DNA of 64,000 nucleotides. Origin: Candidatus Kapaibacterium sp. GTDB taxonomy: Bacteria > Bacteroidota > Ignavibacteria > Kapaibacteriales > NICIL-2. Position numbers and translations under genes: made by a program. Location: NCBI GenBank assembly GCA_025055755.1, contig JANWWF010000001.1, forward strand, positions 285,377 through 349,376, given 5' to 3'. Below, piece after piece: positions 24,512 through 33,624 of the stretch. Under the pieces are notes generated by a model. It ran no database searches, was not told the DNA's origin, and saw only the letters and a list, made by a program, of their open reading frames with translations. How positions within the stretch are numbered: the first letter of the stretch is position 1; the number at the start of each line of letters is the position of its first letter.

Positions 24512-26162
24512 CCGGATGCATAGCGCCAAATGGGGAAAAAGTACCATCTTCGTCTGACTGCATAATTGGCTGCTGTACCGCAGTGGGTACAGGAATCCCC
24601 ATAATACGATAAGCCGCTTCAAGGTGTAATCGAAATAACCTGTCAAACACAAAGCGAAAAGCTGCTCGGTGCTCGTCGCCAAACCACCAAAACCAATCAC
24701 TCCCTTCCGCAGTAAGCAGGTGACGATATGCACCGGCACGCGCCTGTTCGTCCAAGAGTTGAGCACGCTCAGCGAATGCATGGCGTGCATCGCGAAGAAG
24801 CGCCCACGCCATGCGGTCTTCTGCATGCCCACTCCAGATGCGGAGACTGCCCCCTATCCATGACCCTGGCACAACATGGTGAAGCACCGGAGTTTCTGCA
24901 GCCGCGATAGCCTGTTGTGCAACTTCACTAAATGTCACCGTTTCGATTGTATCATCGCTTGTGAGAGCTTCATAGAGTGCTTCGAGAAAAGGGAGACCAT
25001 TGCGTTCGTAGTATTCCCAACAATTTTCCCCGTCGAGAATAACCGGCACCACAGCATGAGAAAGGAACTGCTCTCCCTCGTGCTCAATTATGGCTTCGCG
25101 GAGGGCGTGCAACCGCTCAAGAAAATCACGTGCTGCTGCGTTCGCCTCCCAGCTACTGTAAACAAAGCCAATTGCATCGCTCAAGACCGGATCTCGGAAT
25201 AAGAGCACAATTTTTCTTCCCTCCTGTTCCCACCGAAATGGTTGATACCACGCCGATGACGGCAGCTCGGGAGCAGATCGGCGAAGAACCATCTGGTCGC
25301 TTGCTGCCCATATTATGCCACTATCCGCTATGATAGCGAGAGCCTCATCGCTGATTGCACCTTCGCTGGGCCACATTCCCACAATCGAGGTCTCGAAATA
25401 GCGCTGGACACTACCGATAGCACGCGTTACCTGCTCACGTGCATCCTCGGACCATGCAAAAGATGGCTGTAATAGCTCAATATCGGGATCAGACTGCGCG
25501 ACTACATCGGTTGAACATAAAAGGGGAAGTATCGGGTGGTAATACGGCGAACAGCTTATCTCCGCTATTCCATGCTGCACCAGCGCTCGCATTCTTTCGA
25601 AAACCGAGAGCAGCAAGCCTTGCTCGAGTGCACATAGTCGTGCTCGATCCTCTGCAGAAAAGAAGCGCCCTTTCTCAATCATTGGGGCGACAGGCGGCAC
25701 ACGGCGAACTGTCTCTCCCAGCCATGCAAGACGCATCCATACTTGCAGGTCCAGCCAATCCTGTGGCTGCCACTTGGTGTATTCCCCTTTTGCAGCACTA
25801 TTGCGAAGCTGGCGATAGCGCTCGAATGGTTCTATAAGCCGAGTAGCATTGCCGACAAAACCCCATTGAAGTAACGACTGACGTTCTGCATCAGTCATCT
25901 GCATCGGATCTGACAGTGACAAAAGTGCATGGTCATCACTGAGCACCCCGCGACGGTATTCATCCAGCTGCTCCAGTAAAATTGGAGTGAAGTTATATGT
26001 TAGCCGTAGCCGAGGGAAACGACGATGAATCGCTGGAAGCTCTGCGTAGTCCTTTGTTGCATGGAGCCGCACCCATGGCAATGATGATACGCCCTCACCT
26101 ATGCGATAATCAGGCTGATGGAAATGCCAGAGAATTGCGACGCGAAGCGGAGAGGCGCTCAT
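24477..26162 (-). CDS. Glycoside hydrolase family 57 protein
   Basis: A 561-aa protein with GH57 hallmarks: an N-terminal HFHQPDY (motif 1, about residues 13-19), the nucleophile region GMWPSEGAISDEA (Glu near residue 260) and the acid/base region VILDGENCWEYYERNG (about 370-385). The family includes alpha-amylases, amylopullulanases and 4-alpha-glucanotransferases; the exact activity is not clear. There is no signal peptide, so it is cytoplasmic and probably acts on storage glucan. It is the last gene of the carotenoid-cluster operon (ATGA overlap with the M1 peptidase gene) and overlaps the convergent PD40-OmpA gene by 35 bp. Confidence 0.88.
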   Translation of the reverse strand: MSASPLRVAILWHFHQPDYRIGEGVSSLPWVRLHATKDYAELPAIHRRFPRLRLTYNFTPILLEQLDEYRRGVLSDDHALLSLSDPMQMTDAERQSLLQWGFVGNATRLIEPFERYRQLRNSAAKGEYTKWQPQDWLDLQVWMRLAWLGETVRRVPPVAPMIEKGRFFSAEDRARLCALEQGLLLSVFERMRALVQHGIAEISCSPYYHPILPLLCSTDVVAQSDPDIELLQPSFAWSEDAREQVTRAIGSVQRYFETSIVGMWPSEGAISDEALAIIADSGIIWAASDQMVLRRSAPELPSSAWYQPFRWEQEGRKIVLLFRDPVLSDAIGFVYSSWEANAAARDFLERLHALREAIIEHEGEQFLSHAVVPVILDGENCWEYYERNGLPFLEALYEALTSDDTIETVTFSEVAQQAIAAAETPVLHHVVPGSWIGGSLRIWSGHAEDRMAWALLRDARHAFAERAQLLDEQARAGAYRHLLTAEGSDWFWWFGDEHRAAFRFVFDRLFRLHLEAAYRIMGIPVPTAVQQPIMQSDEDGTFSPFGAMHPATFPTQSRRDG

Positions 26163-28120
26163 CGTGTAACTACAAAGGGGACAACTGTGCGCTCACCAGC
26201 CTCGCTTATGCCAACAGCAGTATATGCACCACTGGGAAGGTCTCCTGCTGGAAGCGCGACCGGTCCGCGGGCACTAAGACGGCGCACCAGCTTGCCAAGG
26301 CTATCATGTAGCTCAACTGCTTGAAGCGGCACTGTCGGGATAACCCAGATGACCTCAGTTGCCGGATTGGGATAAACGTGCAGCAGCACTCCCCTTTCTG
26401 CTGCTTCCACATTGCTCACTTGGGGGCGAGCGGCAAGTAGCACCAGTGAGCGCACCGCTTTCCCCACGTTGATTGCAATTGTGGTGAATGCATTGAGGGA
26501 ATCAAACTCGACGGTCTGTTCCGCAGATGTCATCAGCACTTCGCGATGCACTGTATCTGTGCCGATAAAGCTTAGTTCAAGCGGTAGTGTAGTGTACCGG
26601 CCCAGTGAGTCTGGCTGTCGCTGAACGATACGCACCACTGCCTTCCACCCTTGCGACGTTGGTATACGGAGCGCCTCGATATCGAGCACAGCCCATCCTT
26701 TACCCCGAATCCATTCGCTAAAGAAACGCTCAATGAGCTCCGGCTTACCACTCTGTGCCGCAAGCGTCTGCTGTAAGGTGTCGATCGAGACGTTGCCATA
26801 ACGATACCGCTCCATCAAGGTACGACACCAACCAAAGAACACGCTATCACCTACTATGTAGCGCAACATACCAAGCACAGCAGCGCCTTTTTCATAGATC
26901 ACATGCGGATAGTTCGACGACGGAGGCGTGCGACTAAAATCATACATCGTTAGCACACCCTCGTAGAGGGGACTGCCCGCTTTTGCGTATTGGTTGAGAT
27001 ATGCAGCGATTTTGCGCTGCTGAAGTTCAAGGTAAGCGCGGTAGCCAGCACGTGCTTCTTGCCAAAGTGACTCGCTCAGTGTCGCAAAGCTTTCGTTGAA
27101 CCATGCATCCCGGAAGTCATACGGTGTAACGCAATTGCCAAACCATTGATGGGCAAGCTCGTGCGCAGCAATCAGATTTACCGTATCTCCTGTTCGCGCA
27201 AGGGATGTCGGATATGAGATCATCGTCTGGTGCTCCATAGCACCTTTTTGCGTCATCACGTATCCCACTTTTTCGAAGGGATAGGCACCGTAAAGCCGCT
27301 CAAATGTTTGCACCATCGCCGGTAACAGGCGAAAGCTTCGTGCAGTGGCGGCTGAATCAGCTCGTCGCGCGTAGAGTAGAATTGGCACCGGTAGCGAGGT
27401 AGTATCGCGAATGACGCTCAGTACTGAAGCAGGAATAGCAGCAAAAGTCAACAGGTACGTCGCCGCAGGATAGCGCGAGCGAAAACGGTAGATACGCCAT
27501 TGGCTGCTATCACGAACAGGAAGTTCTTCCCCATTGGAAGCCACCACGTAGCTAGAGGGCACACGAAAGGCAAGCGAGAATGTGGCTTTGTCCGACGGAT
27601 GGTCATAGCACGCAAGCCAATGCTGCGTTGCCGAGACGTAGTTGTTATAGAACCCCACCCCCAGAGCATAGACAATACTGCCCTCTTGCTGGACACCGCC
27701 CCACGAAAGCCCATTTCGCACAGGCTCACCCGTCATCGTGCCGCTGTAGGTAATGCGAAGCTGTACGGTGTCTCCTGCTCGATGCTGCGGCAAGGCTCCA
27801 ACGGCATAATGGTACGTGGCATCACTTGGCTGGCCGCGTTCGAACCACTGGACCGGAAGAGTAGAACCTTGCGCAAGGTATTCCACCCGCTCTACGCGGA
27901 GCGAGCGCAGGTGGAAACGCAACGTGTCGGGAGCACGTCGCCATCGAACAGTCCAGGTACATGTGCTCTGCCCAAGAATTGGGCGAGGAAGAGAGTCAAG
28001 CGCAAGGAAAGCGTCGTAGTGAAGCACATCGAATGATTGTTCAATGTAGCGCACCGGCGAAGAAATATCAGCTGCCCACAAAAGAGTTGTGCACCCAAGA
28101 AGAGCTATTGCAACCATCAT
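26159..28120 (-). CDS. M1-family zinc aminopeptidase with T9SS C-terminal domain
   Basis: Start at the ATG at 28120 that overlaps the upstream stop (ATGA), giving 653 aa and a signal peptide (MMVAIALLGCTTLLWAAD); the 55-codon extension upstream is Cys-rich noise in the cruF gene. Gluzincin motif H320-E-L-A-H324 with the third zinc ligand E343 (FNESFATLSE), preceded by the exopeptidase motif GAMEH (about 293-297), a variant of GAMEN. The last ~75 residues resemble a T9SS sorting domain (VYPNPATEVIWVIP, then LPAGDLPSGAYTAVGI). It is probably a secreted or surface-attached peptidase. Confidence 0.9.
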   Translation of the reverse strand: MMVAIALLGCTTLLWAADISSPVRYIEQSFDVLHYDAFLALDSLPRPILGQSTCTWTVRWRRAPDTLRFHLRSLRVERVEYLAQGSTLPVQWFERGQPSDATYHYAVGALPQHRAGDTVQLRITYSGTMTGEPVRNGLSWGGVQQEGSIVYALGVGFYNNYVSATQHWLACYDHPSDKATFSLAFRVPSSYVVASNGEELPVRDSSQWRIYRFRSRYPAATYLLTFAAIPASVLSVIRDTTSLPVPILLYARRADSAATARSFRLLPAMVQTFERLYGAYPFEKVGYVMTQKGAMEHQTMISYPTSLARTGDTVNLIAAHELAHQWFGNCVTPYDFRDAWFNESFATLSESLWQEARAGYRAYLELQQRKIAAYLNQYAKAGSPLYEGVLTMYDFSRTPPSSNYPHVIYEKGAAVLGMLRYIVGDSVFFGWCRTLMERYRYGNVSIDTLQQTLAAQSGKPELIERFFSEWIRGKGWAVLDIEALRIPTSQGWKAVVRIVQRQPDSLGRYTTLPLELSFIGTDTVHREVLMTSAEQTVEFDSLNAFTTIAINVGKAVRSLVLLAARPQVSNVEAAERGVLLHVYPNPATEVIWVIPTVPLQAVELHDSLGKLVRRLSARGPVALPAGDLPSGAYTAVGISEAGERTVVPFVVTR

Positions 28121-28860
28121 GCTTGTGCCTGCGGCAGTTTGCGCAGTGCAAAATACTGCACCCACTGCGTGCGAAAGATCGCTCCATCCACGACCAGAAG
28201 AAGTATCCCAACAGCAGCTGCACCCACAAGTCCGGACCGAAGCGCAACTATGGTGAAGAACGCAACAACAGCACAGCCTACCCAATGCGATGGCTTATGC
28301 TCTGCAGCATGTTGCTTCACTGGTAACAAGGCCAGTAGGCTTACCACAAACCACCCAAAGAAATTCACCGTTGGAACGCCATAGTACACTCCATCTTGAT
28401 GCCATGTCCATAGCCGCATCGGTCCAATCGCAACAGGATCAATTAGTAAGTCATAGGCGGTCATTAGCGCTGCAGCAAAAAGACGTGCTCCCCATAGCGT
28501 GCTCACCACCTTCGTCGCGCTTGTCCATGCATAGGAAAGAAGCACAAACCACGCTGCTACCATTACTACTGGCACATGGGCAATAGCGGTACCAAGCGTA
28601 TCGGTGTAACGGTACACACCATATGGAATCCCTGTTGCTACACCAACGATTTCACTTGCAAAACCAATCAATGACCCCACAAGGATCTGCCGATGCACCG
28701 GATGCGGATGGAGTGCAATCGTTGCAGCAGCTACCCATAGAAAGAACATTTCGCCGTAGCGTCGCAACAATAGTATGTCGCTGGTGGCAGGGCTTGTCGA
28801 TGCACCACCAATAACCAGCACAATAAACAACAGAACAACACCTTTACGAAGCCATCTCAT
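28117..28860 (-). CDS. cruF: CruF-like carotenoid 1',2'-hydratase (DUF422 family)
   Basis: A 247-aa integral membrane protein with about 7 hydrophobic segments. Conserved blocks of the carotenoid hydratase family are present: FASEIVGVATGIPYGVYRYT (about residues 68-87), AYDLLIDPVAIGPMRLWTW (about 139-157) and GVYYGVPTVNFFGWF (about 160-174). CruF-type enzymes add water across the terminal double bond of lycopene-like ends to give a 1'-hydroxy group, the point where a sugar is later attached. The neighbouring desaturase and glycosyltransferase fit that role. Overlaps: 17 bp with the gene upstream, 4 bp with the M1 peptidase gene. Confidence 0.85.
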   Translation of the reverse strand: MRWLRKGVVLLFIVLVIGGASTSPATSDILLLRRYGEMFFLWVAAATIALHPHPVHRQILVGSLIGFASEIVGVATGIPYGVYRYTDTLGTAIAHVPVVMVAAWFVLLSYAWTSATKVVSTLWGARLFAAALMTAYDLLIDPVAIGPMRLWTWHQDGVYYGVPTVNFFGWFVVSLLALLPVKQHAAEHKPSHWVGCAVVAFFTIVALRSGLVGAAAVGILLLVVDGAIFRTQWVQYFALRKLPQAQA

Positions 28861-30322
28861 AGCGTTGAATCAGGTTGAACGCAAGCTTAGAGGAAAGGAT
28901 CACCATTGGCGTTCCCCCGCCCGGATGAGTGCTGCCCCCGACGTAATACACCCCCTTCACGAACCGATCACGCATCGCAGGGCGGAGAAACGTAGTCCTG
29001 TACGAATGTGAGGCAAAGCCATAGATAGAGCCACCGGGCATGCCGTATTCTTGCTCGAAACGCTGGGGTGTCCACGCAGACAGTGTCGCAATGTCCCTTT
29101 CATCCAGCTCTACTCCTGCGCGACGGAGAACACCTGCAACCCGCTCCCATAGCTGTTGTGTCATTTCAGCCCAGGGAATGTCCGTTCGTGCAGGCGCGTT
29201 TGCCATGATAAAGAGCGTTTCCCCACCGGGCGGCGCAACAGTAGTATCGGTCTTGCTTGTGACGTTCAAGTACACCGTAGGCTCAGTTGGAAAGACAGCA
29301 TCCTCTACAAGCTCTCTAAACTCACGCTGGTAGTCTGAGGAAAACACGATTGTGTGGTGGTGTATGTCCTCTGGAAGCCGGCGTTTCAGACCAACCAAGA
29401 ACACTACCCCGGACATCGAGCGCTCGGGTAAACGTCTCCACCGCAAAGGGCGACCAAGGAGCGCATCAGCGGTACTTGCATCTCCGTTATACGCTACTAC
29501 ATCTGCAGGGATCATCTCTCCATTGGCCAGACGCACCCCTGTTACTTGCCCATTGTGGTGAAGTATTTGCTCAACAGAAACGCCTGTCAACAGCGAGACA
29601 TTGCGTTCACGCAATGCAGCGACAATGGTCTCAACAATCCGATACAAGCCACCGTCGGGATACCAACCCCCATGGGCAAATTCAAGGTAGGGTATGACGA
29701 GAAGCGTAGCTGGTGATCGGTACGGCGATGAGCCAACATATGTAGGATAGCGCAGAAAAATTCGGCGTAGATATTCGCTGTGCACATACCGCTCCACTGT
29801 TCGTGCATAATTCCCCCATGCATTCCGGAAAGGAAACCAGCGAAGGCTACCAAGCAAGTCGCGCAGTTCTGTTCTCGATGGAAGCTCAGTTGGCACTGTG
29901 CGGAAAAACGTACGCCAGGAAAGCTCAAATAGTCGGGCTCCTGTGCTCATAAGGTGCCAAAAGCCACGTCCCCCGTCGGGTTCAAATCTTTCAAGCACTG
30001 TTGCCACATCCGGTAAAGTGCCAGGATAGGGAATTCGCGTACCGTCGGGATACACATAGAGCGTTAAGGGCTGCAGGCGACGGAAGTGAAGATGATCTCG
30101 CTTAACCTGACAGCTATCGAAAAGCTCGAAAAAAATCTGCGGCAGTGTGATGAGCGATGGACCAGTGTCGAATACAAATCCACTGTCGCAATAGCGGTTC
30201 ATTTTCCCGCCAGGAGAATGATGCCGCTCGACAACGGTAACATTCCAGCCCTGGCTAGATGCTCGCAATGCCAGCGATAAACCTCCTAACCCAGCACCGA
30301 TGACTACCAAGCGACGCTTCAT
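28844..30322 (-). CDS. CrtI/CrtD-family carotenoid desaturase
   Basis: Start at the ATG at 30322 (MKRRLVVIGAGLGGLSLALR), overlapping the upstream stop as ATGA, giving 492 aa. An N-terminal dinucleotide-binding fold (GAGLGG) is followed by a family block FVFDTGPSLITLPQ, with the C-terminal signature GVYYVGGSTHPGGGTPM near residues 455-471. One of two CrtI-family paralogues here. Since phytoene desaturation needs only one CrtI, this copy may be the C-3',4' desaturase (CrtD-like) acting after CruF, but the order of the two roles cannot be settled by eye. Confidence 0.88.
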   Translation of the reverse strand: MKRRLVVIGAGLGGLSLALRASSQGWNVTVVERHHSPGGKMNRYCDSGFVFDTGPSLITLPQIFFELFDSCQVKRDHLHFRRLQPLTLYVYPDGTRIPYPGTLPDVATVLERFEPDGGRGFWHLMSTGARLFELSWRTFFRTVPTELPSRTELRDLLGSLRWFPFRNAWGNYARTVERYVHSEYLRRIFLRYPTYVGSSPYRSPATLLVIPYLEFAHGGWYPDGGLYRIVETIVAALRERNVSLLTGVSVEQILHHNGQVTGVRLANGEMIPADVVAYNGDASTADALLGRPLRWRRLPERSMSGVVFLVGLKRRLPEDIHHHTIVFSSDYQREFRELVEDAVFPTEPTVYLNVTSKTDTTVAPPGGETLFIMANAPARTDIPWAEMTQQLWERVAGVLRRAGVELDERDIATLSAWTPQRFEQEYGMPGGSIYGFASHSYRTTFLRPAMRDRFVKGVYYVGGSTHPGGGTPMVILSSKLAFNLIQRYEMAS

Positions 30323-31440
30323 TGCGCAGTGCTGACTGGTTGAACATGGCGATATGAACGACCTTTCCACTCTACCCCACTTGTGAAATTCCACCGCCAC
30401 CATGAATACACCCCCAGTGCAAGCAAAACAAGCTCTGCAAACGGATGAAACAGAATTGGCCAAACCGGCTGACCGAAACGAAAAGCCAGTGCAAGACGCG
30501 CAACAACAACCGAACCAGCAGCAATTATCGCTGGCAGCGAGAACGCACCAAGGAGCAATCCAAACGGCAACGTAAATACAAGCGCATGGATTGCTAAGAC
30601 CAGCACAAAGAGACTTGCATGGCGAAAACCGGGGTAGAAGTTTTTCGTGAACCCTTGCCAGATTTGTCCGAACGTGCGATACATTCGCACACGTACCCCG
30701 CTTCCATCACAGCAGAGAGTACGTATTCCACGCGAGCGCCAATAGCGCGCCAGCGCTGTATCCTCGAAAAGCTCGCTACGGACCGAACCATGTCCATAGA
30801 GCATAGTGTAAACGGAGCGCTCACAGAGAATACAAGCACCATGCGCCAAGGCATACCGAGGTGCAAGTGACCATTGTTGCAAGGGAGTTGGCAGTAGAGT
30901 GAACACGTAGAAGTTTAGCATAGGCATCAAAAGTTTCTCGCTAAGGGAAATCATTTCTAATCGCGGCCAAGCAGATAGGAATGGAACACAATAGCGCTGC
31001 GCTGTTGCAAGGAGCTGTTCGACAGCGCCTGGCGCTAAGCGAGTGTCTGCATCAAGAAAAAGCAGCCACTCCCCCGTCGCATGTTGTGCAAGCTGCATAC
31101 ATGCGTGGGGCTTCCCATACCATCCAGCAGGCAAGGTATTCGTCGGTACTAAGCGTACACGTGAATCCTTTACACTCCACTCAATTGCTATCTCTCGTGT
31201 GCGATCAGAGGATTCATCATCATAAATCAGCACTTCTGCGACGGTGTTTCCTTGAGCAAGGACGCTTTCGATACATCCGGGGAGTGTCTCCTCCTCATCC
31301 CGTGCCGGAATAAGCACACTTACGCTATTAGTTGGCAATGGTTTTTTCGAACCTCTCATGCGCGGAAATGTGAGGGCATTTACAATCGCAACAATGCCAA
31401 ACCACGCTGCAGCACCAGCAAGTAACCACTCAAGACTCAT
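30319..31440 (-). CDS. Carotenoid-cluster GT2 glycosyltransferase (CruC/CrtQ-like)
   Basis: A 373-aa protein: an N-terminal membrane helix (about 4-24), then a GT-A domain with VLIPARDEEETLP, the DxD-type FLDADTRL (about 128-135), an ELFEDTALARYW block (about 223-234) and a QIWQGFTKNFYPG motif. Two or three membrane segments follow (about 275-350), and the protein ends W-KGRSYR. This layout is that of carotenoid glycosyltransferases such as CrtQ and CruC. It would add a sugar to a hydroxyl or carboxyl of the carotenoid. ATGA overlaps on both sides show tight coupling with the hydrolase and second desaturase. Confidence 0.8.
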   Translation of the reverse strand: MSLEWLLAGAAAWFGIVAIVNALTFPRMRGSKKPLPTNSVSVLIPARDEEETLPGCIESVLAQGNTVAEVLIYDDESSDRTREIAIEWSVKDSRVRLVPTNTLPAGWYGKPHACMQLAQHATGEWLLFLDADTRLAPGAVEQLLATAQRYCVPFLSAWPRLEMISLSEKLLMPMLNFYVFTLLPTPLQQWSLAPRYALAHGACILCERSVYTMLYGHGSVRSELFEDTALARYWRSRGIRTLCCDGSGVRVRMYRTFGQIWQGFTKNFYPGFRHASLFVLVLAIHALVFTLPFGLLLGAFSLPAIIAAGSVVVARLALAFRFGQPVWPILFHPFAELVLLALGVYSWWRWNFTSGVEWKGRSYRHVQPVSTAQ

Positions 31441-32171
31441 CGGGCAAACACCAACGATGCAACACGGGCAGGTGCTTCATCAATGAGCAAATGCCCTGCT
31501 TGGGGAATACAATGCAATCCCTCGATAGCAAGGACACGTTGCCACTGTGGTATCGCTTCTTTTACACCACGAAATGTTCGTTCTCCCCATACGAGGGTCA
31601 CAGGGACCTTCAGGGCATGGTAGCGCTCTGGTCCTGGCAGCGTGCCAAGGAGGTGCAGATACTGCTGTGTCGTACCTGCATCTTTATCTGAAAATGACGA
31701 CGTTAGGTCTGAAGAGCGCGTGCGTCGAAACCAAAGGAAAGCATTAACAAGCTTTCTCCCGATTTCTGTGCCAAAGGTCAAATGGTATGCAATACTCCCT
31801 ACGGTTCCGAGCGTGAAAAGACGGAAGTACCAGGGCATCGTTGCAAAAAGGTCCAATGCGACAATACGCTCAATATGATTCGGCACGCGTAGCGCTGTTT
31901 CTAACGCAAGCACGGCACCGCTGCAGGAGCCAACAAGCACAACGGGCGTTTCGCACCGCCGAATGTGCTCCGCAAGAGCATCTGCGACGATTTCAATCGA
32001 ATCAAGCCGCGCAGGTGGGGATTTACCGTAGCCAGGAAGATCAACTGCAACAAGTCGCCACTGCGGAGGCATATATGGAAGCAGAGGTACAAAAGTCCGA
32101 TGGTCTCCTCCCCAGCCATGAATACCGAAGGCAATGTTCTTGCCACTTCCGAATTCAGCCACGTACATCAT
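31437..32171 (-). CDS. Alpha/beta hydrolase in the carotenoid operon
   Basis: A 244-aa alpha/beta-hydrolase-fold protein. Oxyanion region GIHGWGGDHRTF (about 17-28), nucleophile elbow GSCSGA (Ser near residue 84, with Cys instead of the usual His or Tyr next to it), acid VTLVWGERT (Glu near 197 replaces the usual Asp) and catalytic His in PQAGHLLIDEAP (about 224-235). No signal peptide. It sits between crtI and the glycosyltransferase gene with overlaps on both sides (17 bp and 4 bp), so a role in carotenoid modification, such as ester hydrolysis or acyl transfer, is an attractive inference. The substrate is unknown. Confidence 0.8.
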   Translation of the reverse strand: MMYVAEFGSGKNIAFGIHGWGGDHRTFVPLLPYMPPQWRLVAVDLPGYGKSPPARLDSIEIVADALAEHIRRCETPVVLVGSCSGAVLALETALRVPNHIERIVALDLFATMPWYFRLFTLGTVGSIAYHLTFGTEIGRKLVNAFLWFRRTRSSDLTSSFSDKDAGTTQQYLHLLGTLPGPERYHALKVPVTLVWGERTFRGVKEAIPQWQRVLAIEGLHCIPQAGHLLIDEAPARVASLVFAR

Positions 32172-33624
32172 TGCTGATGCGCTCTGCTGTCATACGACCA
32201 CTAAGCACAACCATAGGCATGCCGGTGCCAGGTGTTGTGCTTGCACCGACGTAATACAGCCCTTGAATGTTGGGATCGCGGTTTGGCGCCCGCAATGGTC
32301 CAATGTGGCGAAGCGCGTGGCTAAGTCCGAACGCGGAGCCGTCGTATAATCCAAAGCGCTCTTTCCATTCGATCGGTGTCCAGACATGCTCCACTACAAT
32401 GTCCGATTGTGCAATGGAAAAACCGTGGTGAGCAAGTCGCTCAAAAACACGAGTTCGGACGCTATCCACAACAGCAGACCAATCAGAGATCATGCGAGCA
32501 TTGCTAAGAGTCGGAGTGGGCACAAGCACAAACATCGTATGGTGCCCCGTAGGGGCAAGAGAGGGATCAGTTGCAGTAGCAAGGCAAGTGTAGAATGGTA
32601 GATCCTCTGGAATGTTGGTCCGAAGCTGGTCAAATGCCCGTCGCATATCGGCAGGGAGAAAAATTGCGTGGTGGTGCAATTCACCCGGCTTATGCTTAAG
32701 TCCCCAGTAGAACGTTATCACCCCAGGTGTCATCGTCCATCGGTAGCGAGGAATAGAGGCTCCTTCGAGCATGCGATGGGTAGTAGGTACATCCACATTC
32801 GACACAACGATCTCACACGGCACAAAGGTTTCGTTGCTAAGCTCGATTCCTGTAACGCGCCCATCGCGCACTTGAATGGAGCGAACAGGAGTATTAGTGA
32901 TGACACGCACTCCAAGCTCTTGGGCACGACGGTAGATAGCTTCCACCAGCGCATAAATACCGCCACGAGGATACCACAAGCCGTAGTAAAGCTCTCCAAA
33001 GGGAAGGATCGAAAAAGTCCCCGGTAACTCATACGGAGAGCCACCTAAATACATCGCATACGAGCCCAATGCAGCTCGGACGTATGGCGAACGGAAGTAA
33101 CGTCCAAGCTCGCTATCAAGGGAGCGCGTGATCCCTAAACGGACAAGCCCTCGCTTTGGCACTGGACGTATCCACTGAAACACCGTTTCAGCATTCGATG
33201 TCACCAAGTGCGCAAACGTAAAGCGGAATCGCTCCTGCGTTGTAGCAAGCCACCGGGCAAGCTGCACGTGAGCTGCATGCTCGAACTTCGAAAGGTCGCG
33301 TGCCATACGGTCGAAATCAGCGCTGAGAGTCAAGTGGGCGCCATCACGCCAGTAGAACACCACCGAAGGATCAAGCGGCAATAGCTCTACGTAGTCCCTC
33401 ATCTGTGCTCCCGTGGCGCTAAACAGCTCCTCAAACACCCATGGATAGTTGACCAGCGAGGGACCAGTGTCAAATCGAAAGCCTCTGTCCTCGATACGAT
33501 TTGCTCTGCCGCCCACAAGAGCATTTTTTTCGTACACAGTAACCTCGAAGCCTTTCATGCGGAGATGCATGGCAGCGCTCAATCCCCCAAGTCCAGCGCC
33601 AACGATCACAACGGCCTTGCTCAT
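32155..33624 (-). CDS. crtI: Phytoene desaturase family protein
   Basis: Start at the ATG at 33624 overlapping the crtB stop (ATGA), giving 489 aa. FAD-binding fold at the N-terminus (VVIVGAGLGGLSAA), GFRFDTGPSLVNYP block, and the C-terminal CrtI signature GLYYVGASTTPGTGMPM. CrtI enzymes convert phytoene to neurosporene or lycopene in the membrane. Being directly coupled to crtB, this copy is the better candidate for phytoene desaturation. It overlaps the hydrolase gene by 17 bp. Related to but clearly distinct from the second copy at 28844..30322. Confidence 0.9.
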   Translation of the reverse strand: MSKAVVIVGAGLGGLSAAMHLRMKGFEVTVYEKNALVGGRANRIEDRGFRFDTGPSLVNYPWVFEELFSATGAQMRDYVELLPLDPSVVFYWRDGAHLTLSADFDRMARDLSKFEHAAHVQLARWLATTQERFRFTFAHLVTSNAETVFQWIRPVPKRGLVRLGITRSLDSELGRYFRSPYVRAALGSYAMYLGGSPYELPGTFSILPFGELYYGLWYPRGGIYALVEAIYRRAQELGVRVITNTPVRSIQVRDGRVTGIELSNETFVPCEIVVSNVDVPTTHRMLEGASIPRYRWTMTPGVITFYWGLKHKPGELHHHAIFLPADMRRAFDQLRTNIPEDLPFYTCLATATDPSLAPTGHHTMFVLVPTPTLSNARMISDWSAVVDSVRTRVFERLAHHGFSIAQSDIVVEHVWTPIEWKERFGLYDGSAFGLSHALRHIGPLRAPNRDPNIQGLYYVGASTTPGTGMPMVVLSGRMTAERISNDVRG

